64,000 bases of DNA, taken from positions 1 to 64,000 of the forward strand of contig NZ_NRSD01000020.1 in assembly GCF_016583985.1 (NCBI RefSeq). Direction: 5' to 3'. The first letter of the stretch is position 1, and every line of letters starts with the position of its first letter. The notes below the pieces were generated by a model, which saw only the letters and a program-made list of their open reading frames with translations, made no database searches and was not told the origin of the DNA. Origin of the DNA: Thiocapsa imhoffii. GTDB taxonomy: Bacteria > Pseudomonadota > Gammaproteobacteria > Chromatiales > Chromatiaceae. Shown in pieces: positions 41,801 through 49,414 of the stretch. The translations under genes and the position numbers were made by a program.

Positions 41801-44497
41801 ATCCACGAACCCCTGGACCAGCCCCAACATCACATTCTGACCCGCTAAGCGCAGATGGGTCGAGAGTTGGGATCCTCGCGCGGGTGGCACGAGCAGATTG
41901 CCCAGGGCCAACCAGGCCCGCATCCCCAGTGCCATGAGCACGAACCCGACCAGCATACCCTGCGGTGCTCCCGGGATCGCCCAGGCGGCGATGAGCGTGA
42001 AGAAGGCCCCCGGCGCCGAGAGTGAACGACGCAGGTTGTCCAACATTTTCCAACGCCCCAGGAAGGGCATGTCACGACCCGCCCCGAGTCTCCGAACCCC
42101 GATGATCCACGGCAGCAACTGCCAATCGCCGCGGGTCCAGCGATGCGAGCGGGAGTCGGCAACGGCGGTATGGGACGGAAACTCTTCGAAGAACTCGAGG
42201 TCACTGACCAGTCCGCAACGGGCGAAGACGCTCTCGAAAAGGTCATGGCTGAGCTGTGTGTTCTCGGGGACACGACCGGCCAGGGAGGCCTCGAAGACAT
42301 CGACGTCGTAGAGTCCCTTGCCCGTGTAGGTGCCCAGTCCGAAGAGATCCTGGTAGACCTCCGAAACCATGCTCGAATAGGCATCCACGCCACAGGCGCC
42401 AGAGAAGATCCGGTGGAACCTCGAGCATTCACCGCGCAAGGGTAGGGTCGGTGTCACGCGGGGTTGGAGAATGCCGTAGCCCGCGACCACCCGTCTGCGG
42501 ACCGGATCGAACACCGGACGATTGAGTGGATGGGCCGCGGTGCCGACCAGTTGCGCGACGGCGCCGATCGGCAGGCGGGTGTCCGCATCCAGGGTGATGA
42601 CATAACGAACACCCGCAGGGGCGAGGAGGGGGCGCTCAGCCGTCGGCAGAAAACTCGTATCGGTCGCACCGCGCAGCAACCGATTGAACTCGTGAATTTT
42701 TCCGCGCTTGCGCTCCCAGCCCATCCACTTTCCTTCGCTCGGGTTCCAGCGGCGTCTCCGGTGGAAGACGAAGAACCGCTCTTGTGCATACTTGGCATTC
42801 AGAGCGGCTACACCAGCGACCGCGCGCTCCAGCAGAGCCGCATCGCCAGGCATGTGTTCCTGATCCGCGTCCGCCCAATCGGAGAGCAACGCGAAGGTGA
42901 CCGCACCGTCCGGATTGGCCAGATAGCGCACCTCCATCTGTTCAACCTGCTGCTCCACCCCTCGTTCTGACGTGAACATGGTGGGGACGACCACGCAGGT
43001 GCGCAGTGACTCTGGAACACCCGCTGCGAGCGCGAGGCGCGGCAGATGACGGGGTGGCAGGAGCGCAACCACGGCCCGGTTCACCAGATCCGTGGCGATA
43101 TCGGAGGCAGGAAAGACTGCGCAGAAACCGATGATGAGCAGCGGGAACCAGCCGAGTCCGGCGGCAACGCCGGCGCCCAATGGCAGAGCGAGCAGCAACA
43201 GCGTCGTCAGCACCTCGATTCCGCCCGGATAGGCCGTCCCGGCGTGGGCCATCGCGGCACGCAAAAGTCGCTGGCGGAATAGTGGACGAAATCCGATCTC
43301 CTCCTCGAACGCGGCGCGTCCATCGCCGATCAAGTAGTGGCCAGGGTCAGGAACTGAAATCTCAGGGGCACCTTCCGAAGCACTCGCTCGGAATTTCGCA
43401 ATCGCCAACTGCGCGATGGCGAGCTCCGAATAGGACGAGCGCCGTGCCAGATCCTCGATCGCATGGCGATAACGATCCCGGGTGAGAAAATCCATCATTC
43501 CATAGCCAGGATGGCCGCGTAAGCAGGCGTCGACCAGGCTGACTCGCTCGATGAAATCACGCCAGTCGAAGGCGGAGATGGCGCGCATGCTGGTGATGAT
43601 GTTGCGAACCGTGGTGTTCGCGGCGATCTGGTCGGCGTGCTCCAGACGCACGATTTCGTCGAGTGTCGCGCCCTGTTCGCTCAGCCAGTCGTTGAGGAAG
43701 TCAAGGGGCGGCGCGACTCCGGGGTGGGGGTCGTGGAGGCGCTGAGAGATCTGGACGGCATAGGACTGGCGCAAGACCGGTGAGGGTAGGCTACCCGGCA
43801 CGGGTTCCGAGAGTGGTCGGACAGTCTGGTCGACAGCGTATTCGAGTTCGTCAACAAAGGCATCGGCGAGGCGTCGCCCGGCCTGCGAGTTGCGCACCAG
43901 GACCGCCAATCGACGAAGGTTCTCTAGCAATAAGACACGCAGCGTGACAGGGATCGCCCAGAGTTCGCCCAAGGTCAGCGGCTGGACGGTTTGATAGGTC
44001 TTGACGAACAGAGTCAGCAGCTCGGGGTCGAAACGACTGTCGGTATGCGCCACCAGCGCCCAGGCGATTCCGTAGACACGCGGAAAACCCGCGAGAAAGC
44101 CGTCGGCGAGCTTCGGCAGTCCGCGGTAATAGCTTTCAGGCAAGTTCACGCCGATATCGTGCACTTGCTCTTCAATCACATGGAAGTTGTCGAGTAGCCA
44201 CTCTGCTGCCGGGGTGATCGCCCGCTGTTCGGCAGTGGCACGGCTGATCTGCGCATGCACCGAAACCAGCACCCGTGTGTTCTCGCGAACCCGCGGGAGC
44301 AGCTTGCGGCCGCGGGAGTGAATGTCGACGTTTTGTGCTTGCGCCAGACTCAGGGCATGCTGCTCGAGACGTTGCGTGCTGAACAGCTCCTTGCGGATCG
44401 CGCGATCATCGCCACCAGGTGCCTCGAGTCGCGCGCCCTGTCTGCGGTTTCCCTTGCTCCTTAATGGCAGATGCAGACCAGTCTTCGCCACAATCAT
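35816..44497 (-). CDS. ndvB: Cyclic beta-1,2-glucan synthase (NdvB/ChvB type)
   Basis: Inner-membrane giant of 2893 aa (2910 if the coupled GTG at 44548 is used). It makes and cyclises beta-1,2-glucan for the periplasm, a response to low osmolarity and important in host interaction in other bacteria. Membrane helices cluster near residues 440-500 and 840-1030. Between them is the GT84/GT2-like domain with CVVVPTMFTSERGVEQQVEQ, ITLDADTRLP and QLSHDLFES. The C-terminal part holds glucoamylase-like and GH94 phosphorylase-like domains, with GGDWNDGMNRVGHQGQGESL and NGGQYTHAAIWSV. Length fits the family (about 2800-2900). The upstream small gene ends 47 bp before this ATG. Confidence 0.9.
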   Translation of the reverse strand: MIVAKTGLHLPLRSKGNRRQGARLEAPGGDDRAIRKELFSTQRLEQHALSLAQAQNVDIHSRGRKLLPRVRENTRVLVSVHAQISRATAEQRAITPAAEWLLDNFHVIEEQVHDIGVNLPESYYRGLPKLADGFLAGFPRVYGIAWALVAHTDSRFDPELLTLFVKTYQTVQPLTLGELWAIPVTLRVLLLENLRRLAVLVRNSQAGRRLADAFVDELEYAVDQTVRPLSEPVPGSLPSPVLRQSYAVQISQRLHDPHPGVAPPLDFLNDWLSEQGATLDEIVRLEHADQIAANTTVRNIITSMRAISAFDWRDFIERVSLVDACLRGHPGYGMMDFLTRDRYRHAIEDLARRSSYSELAIAQLAIAKFRASASEGAPEISVPDPGHYLIGDGRAAFEEEIGFRPLFRQRLLRAAMAHAGTAYPGGIEVLTTLLLLALPLGAGVAAGLGWFPLLIIGFCAVFPASDIATDLVNRAVVALLPPRHLPRLALAAGVPESLRTCVVVPTMFTSERGVEQQVEQMEVRYLANPDGAVTFALLSDWADADQEHMPGDAALLERAVAGVAALNAKYAQERFFVFHRRRRWNPSEGKWMGWERKRGKIHEFNRLLRGATDTSFLPTAERPLLAPAGVRYVITLDADTRLPIGAVAQLVGTAAHPLNRPVFDPVRRRVVAGYGILQPRVTPTLPLRGECSRFHRIFSGACGVDAYSSMVSEVYQDLFGLGTYTGKGLYDVDVFEASLAGRVPENTQLSHDLFESVFARCGLVSDLEFFEEFPSHTAVADSRSHRWTRGDWQLLPWIIGVRRLGAGRDMPFLGRWKMLDNLRRSLSAPGAFFTLIAAWAIPGAPQGMLVGFVLMALGMRAWLALGNLLVPPARGSQLSTHLRLAGQNVMLGLVQGFVDLVQLAHHAWLMIHAIGSTLIRVLITRRHLLRWVTALQAKSASRLGLQNLVGALGSSTGVMVAAGTVILLFNPTNLLSAAPFFLLWLSAPLVSHALSLPARLHRREALTPEDTLQLRLVGRRTWRFFTTFVTVEDHHLPPDNFQEDPHPVIAHRSSPTNFGLYLLSILAARDFGWIGLMDAVDRLEATLGTLTRMPRLHGHFYNWYDTQDLRALEPRYLSTVDSGNLASHLLTLAEGCREAARHAPDPAVAWTGLTDTHRLWSAALQAIGDARRTLSVSLDELHAEAHRFETLLAEAGDDRHVGEPLVKAAAILLDLARAYAAECGDDPVCQSMLEWCELLRDDVCSHARDTAELRKMPETPAGAPTEAGFAVLAARLDVIAEEAERLFREMDFGFLYDQERHLFALGYRVTEALLDDSYYDLLASEARLTSLVAIAKRDVKDTHWFHLGRRMTRAAGGNLLVSWSGSMFEYLMPSLVNFTPRYSLLDQSCRRAVDRQIQYGEEQGVPWGISESAFNQRDLELTYQYSAFGVPGLGLKRGLADDLVIAPYATALAAMYRPHAAARNYIHLEQLGGLGRYGFYEALDFTPARRAEGEAVAIVRCHMAHHQGMALVALDNVVHDGVMRHRFHRIPLIRSTDLLLQERSPPGADTRATRILEARAESKAIIQPPSRRVPSPTSAVPSSHLLSNGRYAVMVTGAGSGYSTWDNLAVTRWREDPTRDDRGSFIYLRDTATGRVWSAGYQPTAAVPDRYEVVFHEDRVRITRTDGPVESSLEILVSPEDDAEIRHLNLANQGDRVLEIELTSYAEIVLAPPRADIAHPAFSNLFVETEFVPTIHGLIARRRPRSAEDPRVWAAHLLSRFDTINGLQYETDRARFIGRGQTLRAPVAVMDGHPLGNRVGSVLDPIFSLRTLVRIEPGATALVTFTTLAADSREALDVLTDKYHHSAVFERVSALAWTHAQVQLHHLRITLDEAQLFQNLANHLVYSDPALRPPGKVMEINRLSVVGLWRHGISGDRPILLVRVTEPEHRTLVDQLLRAHEYWGLKRLAVDLVLLNEKGVTYAQELQDLLEGLVRNWRACNVHLGSAGRGAIFVLRADRLSDEDQLLLRTAARAILVTSQGTLAEQLLRNRRPAHDFVPRSALAPGPLPERPVTMPRSAALKPPRLSLYNGLGGFTEDGREYVILLDKGQWTPAPWINVIANPEFGFMVSETGGGCTWSRNSHENQLTPWSNDPVGDPPGEVMYLRDEDSGEVWTPTALPIRIDGATYIARHGQGYSRFEHASHEIHSELLQFVAPVDPVKISRLRLKNHSGHTRRLSVVAYVEWVLGTTRNVTAPYVVTEMDPGTGALFASNPWSQDFGTRIAFADLAGRQTSWTGSRGEFIGRNGDLAAPAALGSAEPAQVMGAFGRSRPRRLRNRTGAGLDPCAALETTVSLDPGETIDLVFLLGQGDDRAHAGELVERYRDADVETLLAEVRHQWDAVLGKIQITTPDPGLDLLMNRWLLYQTLSCRVWARAAFYQAGGAFGFRDQLQDVMALVMTRPEIARAHILRAAARQFIEGDVQHWWHPPTGRGVRTHFSDDRVWLPFVVAHYIRVSGEFSLLDEPVPFLEGPAVPPGMEDAYFEPAISSEQAPLREHCARALDLSLGVGVHGLPLIGGGDWNDGMNRVGHQGQGESLWLAWFLIATLTEFAELIESGSATPGERERTTRWREHAAALKIAVEAQGWDGAWYRRAYFDDGTPLGTAIDTECRIDSIAQSWGVISGAADPQRARRAMHSVHEDLIRHGDDLVLLFTPPFDKTPLDPGYIKGYLPGVRENGGQYTHAAIWSVIAYAMLGQGDQATELLRILNPINRTASRTGTHAYQVEPYVISADIYSEPPHARRGGWTWYTGASGWFHRAALEWVLGLTVRAGRLHIDPCVSANWASYGISYRHGQSRYEIVVTNPAGVERGVVALDLDGTNQPTGEGIELVDDGQVHQVRVELGRLGEMEDAG

Positions 44498-44544
44498 GCT
44501 CCAGCCCCTGGCGCCAGACGGCGCGCCTTCCACCCGTGAGGGAC

Positions 44545-45144
44545 TCACTTCCAGTAGAAGTTGAGCCGAGATTGACCCGTGCCCGTGAGACGCACGGTTT
44601 TACTCTGAGGGATCCGATCGGGCATCCCGGACGGAGTCGCCTCAACCCGATAATGCCCTGGCGGGAGTTGCGCGAAGAACAAAGGCCCTTCCGATCGAGC
44701 GTCCAAGGTCATGTGACCTTCAACCTCCCTGATACTGACCTGGACGTCGGCCAGATATTGACCGCCATCCTGCAGGGCGAACATCAGGCGGAGGCTGAAC
44801 TGGTTCGCGAGCGCTTCGATGGCTTGTCGTTCGTCCGTACCGACGCCGCCCGAAACGTATTGAATCCCTTGATCCTCGTGGATCCGCCGCGCGCGATCCG
44901 GCATTGAAACCTGCGGATCCGCAACAAAGTCACCCGGTTGTGACGGGGTCGTGACCGCTGAAGGTCTCTGATCTAACAGCGGTTCTGGCTCGGCTGGTAA
45001 AGGCTCCTGCGCAAAAGGCGTCCCCATGGCGGGACCGAAGGGAGATGGGTCCTGATCCGTTTGCTGTGCGCCCGCGAGTTGAAGAAGACTTCCATTCAGA
45101 ACCAGCACTGCTGTTGTTGCTGCAAACTTACGCACTGTCGTCAT
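44545..45144 (-). CDS. Periplasmic carboxypeptidase-regulatory-like protein
   Basis: Protein of 199 aa with a signal peptide (MTTVRKFAATTAVLVLNGSL, then LQLAGAQQ) and a proline-rich segment. A C-terminal beta-sandwich begins QYVSGGVGTDERQAIEALAN and includes GPLFFAQLPPGHYRVEATPSG, which resembles the carboxypeptidase regulatory-like fold of small periplasmic proteins. Function unknown. ATG 45144 is chosen for the signal peptide. Its stop overlaps a possible GTG start of the glucan synthase (GTGA), so the two may be coupled and this protein may assist glucan synthesis or export (inference). Confidence 0.6.
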   Translation of the reverse strand: MTTVRKFAATTAVLVLNGSLLQLAGAQQTDQDPSPFGPAMGTPFAQEPLPAEPEPLLDQRPSAVTTPSQPGDFVADPQVSMPDRARRIHEDQGIQYVSGGVGTDERQAIEALANQFSLRLMFALQDGGQYLADVQVSIREVEGHMTLDARSEGPLFFAQLPPGHYRVEATPSGMPDRIPQSKTVRLTGTGQSRLNFYWK

Positions 45145-45215
45145 ATTGAGGGGCTCATTGGACTGAAGTGGGTCGCGAGCAGGATGCTCGCGAGGGATCC
45201 TGAATCGAATGATGC

Positions 45216-45404
45216 TTACCCAATTTGAACGGAAGACAGTGAACCCAAGACCCCAAAGACGGACAGCAACCAAAGAATCACGACGATGACAACGACAACG
45301 TTCAAGATCGTTTTGATTTTACGATCCATGGGGATATAGTTATTGATCAGCCAGAGAATGAGGCCGACAACAACCAAGGTGATGATCAATGTGATCAAAG
45401 GCAT
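45216..45404 (-). CDS. Thivi_2564-family small membrane protein
   Basis: Protein of 62 aa: MPLITLIITLVVVGLILWLI, NNYIPMDRKIKTILN, VVVVIVVILWLLSVFG, two helices joined by a short basic loop. The NxYIPMDxKIKxILN loop is characteristic of the family named from Thiocystis violascens. Function unknown. GGAGAG lies about ten bases before the ATG. It heads a minus-strand set with the periplasmic protein and the glucan synthase. The family name supports a purple-sulfur-bacterium origin. Confidence 0.85.
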   Translation of the reverse strand: MPLITLIITLVVVGLILWLINNYIPMDRKIKTILNVVVVIVVILWLLSVFGVLGSLSSVQIG

Positions 45405-45934
45405 GATGACTCTCCTGATGATGAAAGCAAACGGGATGACCGATTCATTTCAAGCAACCGATCACCTGGAACGTTCTCGGCTCCATCAAGGCACGGCCTA
45501 GGCTGTTCGAATGGGCCGCTTGAGAATGAGCGGTGCGTACAGCCGATGAAATTACCAGGGCCGACGCTCGGTCGGAGGAACCGAGCACTCGACATTCAGA
45601 TTAGGCGGATCAGAGGGATTTGAGTATTGTGGTCATCCGGGTCGTATCTCCGTACAACTACGAAGCATGCGAATCGAAACCCGATGACCGACCGATTGAT
45701 GTGTTGGGCCATTCAGAAGAAGCGCGAGCGCTCTAGTGACTGGTGTGCAGCCCCCGGGGCGTCCGACTTGAGCTGGTAAACAGCCGGCTGAGTGCGATGC
45801 GGAGGTCACGCCGATCGATGGGCTGGCAGGCGTGCGCCCTGATCTGTCGGGAGCCGTCCGCCTGGCCGCCACTGCGAGGCATCCCCTGCCACCGTCGCGG
45901 ATCTCGATTCCACCTTCGGTGCCAACAGGGCACA
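45405..45934. other. Gene-less stretch between divergent units
   Basis: About 530 bp. No gene recognised on either strand. It must carry promoters for the Thivi_2564-ndvB set (minus) and the flippase gene (plus). No confident promoter elements were identified. Confidence 0.4.
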
Positions 45935-47449
45935 ATGAGCAGCCCCCTGGTCCAGAATGCCGTCCCTGTCAGGATGAATCCCCTCAAACGCCTTGCCTCT
46001 CAGACCGCCGTCTACGGCCTTAGCAGCATCATCGGTCGGTTCCTGAACTACCTGCTGGTGCCCCTCTACACCTACACCTTTGCCCCAGCCGACTACGGCG
46101 TGGTCGCCGAGTTTTATGCTTACATGGGCTTTTTCGCGGTGCTGCTGGTGTTTGGGCTGGAGACGGGGTTTTTCCGCTTTCGCGCTGGGGGCGAGTATGC
46201 ACCGGATGTCGTCTTCGCGACCGTCTTGCGCTTCCTCGTTCTCATGAATGCGGCTTTTCTGCTCGCGGCCTATCTGCTGCAACAGCCGCTCGCCGACCTG
46301 CTGCGTCATGCCGCAAACCCGCAGTACATCTGGTGGACCGCCGCCATCATTGCGATGGACTCGATCGGCGCCGCTGCCTTTGCGCGGCTGCGGGCCGAGG
46401 AGAAGGCGCTGCAGTTCGCCGGGATTAAGCTGATCGAGATCGGTGCCAACATTGGTCTCAATCTCTTTTTCATCGTCTTGTGCCGGCAGTCGTTCGAGGC
46501 CGATCCCCACTCGTTGCTCGGACAGTTCTGGGATCCCGAGATCGGCATCGGTTATGTCTTTCTGGCCAACCTGGCGGCGAGTGCCCTAAAGCTGCTGTTG
46601 CTCACGCCCCAGTTCCGGGCGGGCTTGGCCGGTTTCGATGGCGCGCTCTTTCGGCGCATGATCCGTTATTCACTGCCGATGGTCGTCATTGGGCTCGCCG
46701 GGGTCATCAACGAGATGCTCGATCGCGCCGCGCTGAAATATCTCCTGCCCGGGGACGATGCCACCAACATGGCTCAGCTCGGGATTTACAGCGCCTCCTA
46801 TAAGCTCTCGATGCTCATGACCCTCTTCATCCAGGCCTTTCGCTATGCCGGTGAGCCCTTCTTCTTTTCCTATGCCAAGGAGCAGGATGCCAAACGCGTC
46901 TATGCGCTGGTCCTGACCTGGTTCGTGATCTTCTGTGTCTTCATCTTCCTGCTGGTGACACTTTATCTCGACGTTTTCCAATATTTTGTTGGTGCCGACT
47001 ATCGCGAAGGACTTCAGGTGGTGCCGATCCTGCTGCTCGCGAACCTGTTGTTGGGTATCTACGTGAATCTCTCGATCTGGTACAAGCTCACGGACCGCAC
47101 CCTATTGGGTGCCGGTGTGGCCCTGATCGGCGCGCTCATCACCATTGTCGCCCTCTGGTTCCTGATTCCGCTCTACGGCTACGAAGGGGCGGCCTGGGCG
47201 CACCTGCTCTGCTACGCGGCGATGGTGCTCATCTCCTATCTGCTCGGTCGGCACTTCTATCCAGTGCCCTATGATCTCCTGCGCGTCATCGGCTACATCC
47301 TGCTGGGACTCGGACTCTATGTCGGTCATCAGGAATTGATCGCGCAGCTCGACTGGAATCGCTGGCTGATTGCCACCCTGTTGATGGTGAGCTTCCTTCT
47401 CGTGGTGCTGATGCTCGATGGCCGACGGCTGCGCCGGGCCTTGGTGTGA
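45935..47449 (+). CDS. Wzx-like polysaccharide flippase (MOP superfamily)
   Basis: Membrane protein of 504 aa (491 from ATG 45974) with 12-14 predicted helices. It probably flips lipid-linked oligosaccharide across the inner membrane. It starts KRLASQTAVYGLSSIIGRFL then NYLLVPLYTYTFAPADYGVV, the polysaccharide-biosynthesis (PST/Wzx) signature, and has the central FRRMIRYSLPMVVIGLAGVI. No glycosyltransferase or polymerase genes flank it, so its substrate is unknown. AGGG before ATG 45935 supports the longer form. Convergent with the TetR gene downstream. Confidence 0.85.
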   Translation: MSSPLVQNAVPVRMNPLKRLASQTAVYGLSSIIGRFLNYLLVPLYTYTFAPADYGVVAEFYAYMGFFAVLLVFGLETGFFRFRAGGEYAPDVVFATVLRFLVLMNAAFLLAAYLLQQPLADLLRHAANPQYIWWTAAIIAMDSIGAAAFARLRAEEKALQFAGIKLIEIGANIGLNLFFIVLCRQSFEADPHSLLGQFWDPEIGIGYVFLANLAASALKLLLLTPQFRAGLAGFDGALFRRMIRYSLPMVVIGLAGVINEMLDRAALKYLLPGDDATNMAQLGIYSASYKLSMLMTLFIQAFRYAGEPFFFSYAKEQDAKRVYALVLTWFVIFCVFIFLLVTLYLDVFQYFVGADYREGLQVVPILLLANLLLGIYVNLSIWYKLTDRTLLGAGVALIGALITIVALWFLIPLYGYEGAAWAHLLCYAAMVLISYLLGRHFYPVPYDLLRVIGYILLGLGLYVGHQELIAQLDWNRWLIATLLMVSFLLVVLMLDGRRLRRALV

Positions 47450-47504
47450 GTGTGCATTCACGGTCAGGGTGCGGTGAGCGCCGCGAGTCGCCTGCCTCGG
47501 GTGC

Positions 47505-48143
47505 TTAGTGCCCCCCCGCAGCGTCCCCATCCTCGTTCAGAAAACCACGCATGAACAAGCGGATGAGTTCCGGTGCCTCGGTCGCGAGGTCAATGCGTTG
47601 CGGCTCGAGCAGCCACACATAGACGAGTCCGGTGAAATAGGACTCCAGCGCCGCGACCGCTAACTCCGGTGTCAGGCTCGGGCGCAGCCGCCCCCGGCGC
47701 GCGGCTTCATGAAAACAATCCAGAAAGACCCGTGCGGCTTGGCGCCGTCCGGCGAGTTCGGCATCACGCCAATCTGGATTGCCCATATCACGCTCGCAGC
47801 GGTGCAGGACGATCGTGTAGACACGCCGCAGCTGAGCGTCTTGGACCACCCGGTCGAGCGCGGCCAGACACATCTGCTCGATCACGTTGATCGGATCGCT
47901 GTTCGGCTGCGCGCGCACCTCCTCGAGCACCCGCTCCAGCGGGAGCCGGACGCGCTCAAGCATCGCCGCATACAGCTCGGTCTTGTCCCGAAAGTGCCAA
48001 TAAATGGCGCCCCGGGTCAGCCCCGCCGCGCGTGCAATGGCCTCTAGGGTCGCTTGCGAGACACCCCGCTCGAGAAACACAACCTCGGCCGCGTCGAGTA
48101 ATGCCTGGCGGGTTTGTTCCGCCTCTTGTTTCGTTCGTCTCAT
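47505..48143 (-). CDS. TetR/AcrR-family efflux repressor
   Basis: Repressor of 212 aa in the AcrR/TtgR/MtrR group. The N-terminal HTH is textbook: RQALLDAAEVVFLERGVSQA, TLEAIARAAGLTRGAIYWHF, RDKTELYAAML. The C-terminal ligand domain contains RVVQDAQLRRVYTIVLHRCE, also typical of AcrR. It is divergent from the RND pump genes with 44 bp between starts, and the shared region contains a palindrome over the pump promoter. It most likely represses the pump and itself until a substrate binds. ATG 48143 is chosen to fit the family N-terminus MRRTKQEAEQTR. Confidence 0.9.
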   Translation of the reverse strand: MRRTKQEAEQTRQALLDAAEVVFLERGVSQATLEAIARAAGLTRGAIYWHFRDKTELYAAMLERVRLPLERVLEEVRAQPNSDPINVIEQMCLAALDRVVQDAQLRRVYTIVLHRCERDMGNPDWRDAELAGRRQAARVFLDCFHEAARRGRLRPSLTPELAVAALESYFTGLVYVWLLEPQRIDLATEAPELIRLFMRGFLNEDGDAAGGH

Positions 48144-48153
48144 GTTCCCGTAG

Positions 48154-48197
48154 TTGACAATAGTGGGCTTGGATCTATCATACATACATGTCTGTAT
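48154..48197 (+). promoter_or_regulatory. RND pump promoter with AcrR-type operator
   Basis: TTGACA (48154-48159) and TATCAT (48176-48181), spaced 16 bp, form a good sigma-70 promoter. The dyad ATACATACATGTCTGTAT (48180-48197) overlaps the -10 and transcription start, and resembles AcrR/TtgR operators (TACAT...TGTA). Transcription should start within a few bases of the first ATG of the adaptor gene at 48188. Confidence 0.6.
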
Positions 48198-49414
48198 CTA
48201 AAATCCAGGGTTCACACGGATCCATCCGGCAGGCCTCGTCAGCGCTCGGCAACCTCTGCCGCGGATCGCGTCGATCACGTCTGCGGCGAACCGGGCTGCT
48301 GCTGCTCATGGGCATGGGTCTCATGGTGACGGGCTGCGACCACGACAGTGGTCCAGATGCGGCCAGTCCGGGAGCCCGCCCCCCACCCGTGGTGACCGTC
48401 ACCCCCGTGGCGAGTGAGACTGTGCGCGTGTTCGGTGATTATGCCGGCCGTGTGCGCGGATCACGCGAGGTCCAGGTGCGCGCGCGTGTCTCCGGCATCC
48501 TGGAGGAGCGTCTCTATGTTGAAGGGCAGGGGGTCGCGGATGGCGCGCCGCTGTTTCGCATCGACCCGGAACCTTACCAGATCGCCCTGCGGATGGCGGA
48601 GGCCGAGTTGGCCAATGTCCAAGCCGGTCTAAACCAAGCCGAGCGCGAGTGGACACGGGTGTCCGATCTCTACCAGCGCAACGCGGTGAGTGGGCGAGAA
48701 CGGGACCAAGCCCTCTCGGAGTTGGAACTGTCGCGGGCACGGCTCGACCTGGCCAAGGCCGCGGTCGCCGATGCGGAACGCAACCTGCGCTACACCACCG
48801 TGGTAGCCCCGCTCGCAGGCACCACCGATCTGGAGAGTCTGCCCGAGGGCAGCCTGATCGAACGCGGCACCCTCCTGACGTCACTCATCCAGCACGACCC
48901 GGTGCATGTGCGCTTCTCTCTGCCCGAGCAGGATGCCGCGATCCAACGCGCCGCGCACCTGGCTATGACAGGACATCGGAACATGCGTCCGCACGCGGCC
49001 GAGTTACGGTTGCCCGACGGGCGCCTCTATGCGCACCAGGGTGAGGTGGATTTCACCGACAGCAGCATTGACCCCCGGACCGGCTCCGTCTCGGCGCGCG
49101 CGGTCTTTCCCAATCCCGACCGCGAGGTGGTTCCGGGACAATTCGTGCGCGTGCGCATCCTGATCCAGGAACTCCCCGACGTGATCCCGATCGAGCCGAC
49201 CGCGGTCAGTCAGGATCGCGACGGATCACGGGTGTTTATCATCGACGACGAGGGGGTCGCTCACGCCCGTCCGGTGACGCTCGGTCCGCTCGTCGAGGGT
49301 CGCCAACTGGTCCTTGAGGGTCTGCGCGATGGCGAGCGGCTGGTGATCAATGGCCATGTCGGGCTGGGTGACGGGATGGCGGTCGCCATCATCGACGCCG
49401 ATCGGGAGCCCTGA
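48188..49414 (+). CDS. RND efflux periplasmic adaptor lipoprotein (AcrA/MexA type)
   Basis: Membrane-fusion protein of up to 408 aa. A lipoprotein signal ([18 protein letters not shown], Cys about residue 49) anchors it to the inner membrane. Next come barrel-sandwich halves ([40 protein letters not shown]), an alpha-hairpin ([20 protein letters not shown] to [14 protein letters not shown]) and the beta-barrel. The 48-residue leader before the hydrophobic core is unusually long. The promoter implies a near-leaderless mRNA from ATG 48188, or an internal start nearer the signal peptide. The stop shares one base with the pump gene start (TGATG). Confidence 0.9.
   Translation: MSVSKIQGSHGSIRQASSALGNLCRGSRRSRLRRTGLLLLMGMGLMVTGCDHDSGPDAASPGARPPPVVTVTPVASETVRVFGDYAGRVRGSREVQVRARVSGILEERLYVEGQGVADGAPLFRIDPEPYQIALRMAEAELANVQAGLNQAEREWTRVSDLYQRNAVSGRERDQALSELELSRARLDLAKAAVADAERNLRYTTVVAPLAGTTDLESLPEGSLIERGTLLTSLIQHDPVHVRFSLPEQDAAIQRAAHLAMTGHRNMRPHAAELRLPDGRLYAHQGEVDFTDSSIDPRTGSVSARAVFPNPDREVVPGQFVRVRILIQELPDVIPIEPTAVSQDRDGSRVFIIDDEGVAHARPVTLGPLVEGRQLVLEGLRDGERLVINGHVGLGDGMAVAIIDADREP

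Noticed and set aside
47450..47504. Possible terminator between the convergent flippase and TetR genes
   Set aside because: No stem of useful length with a T-run was found.
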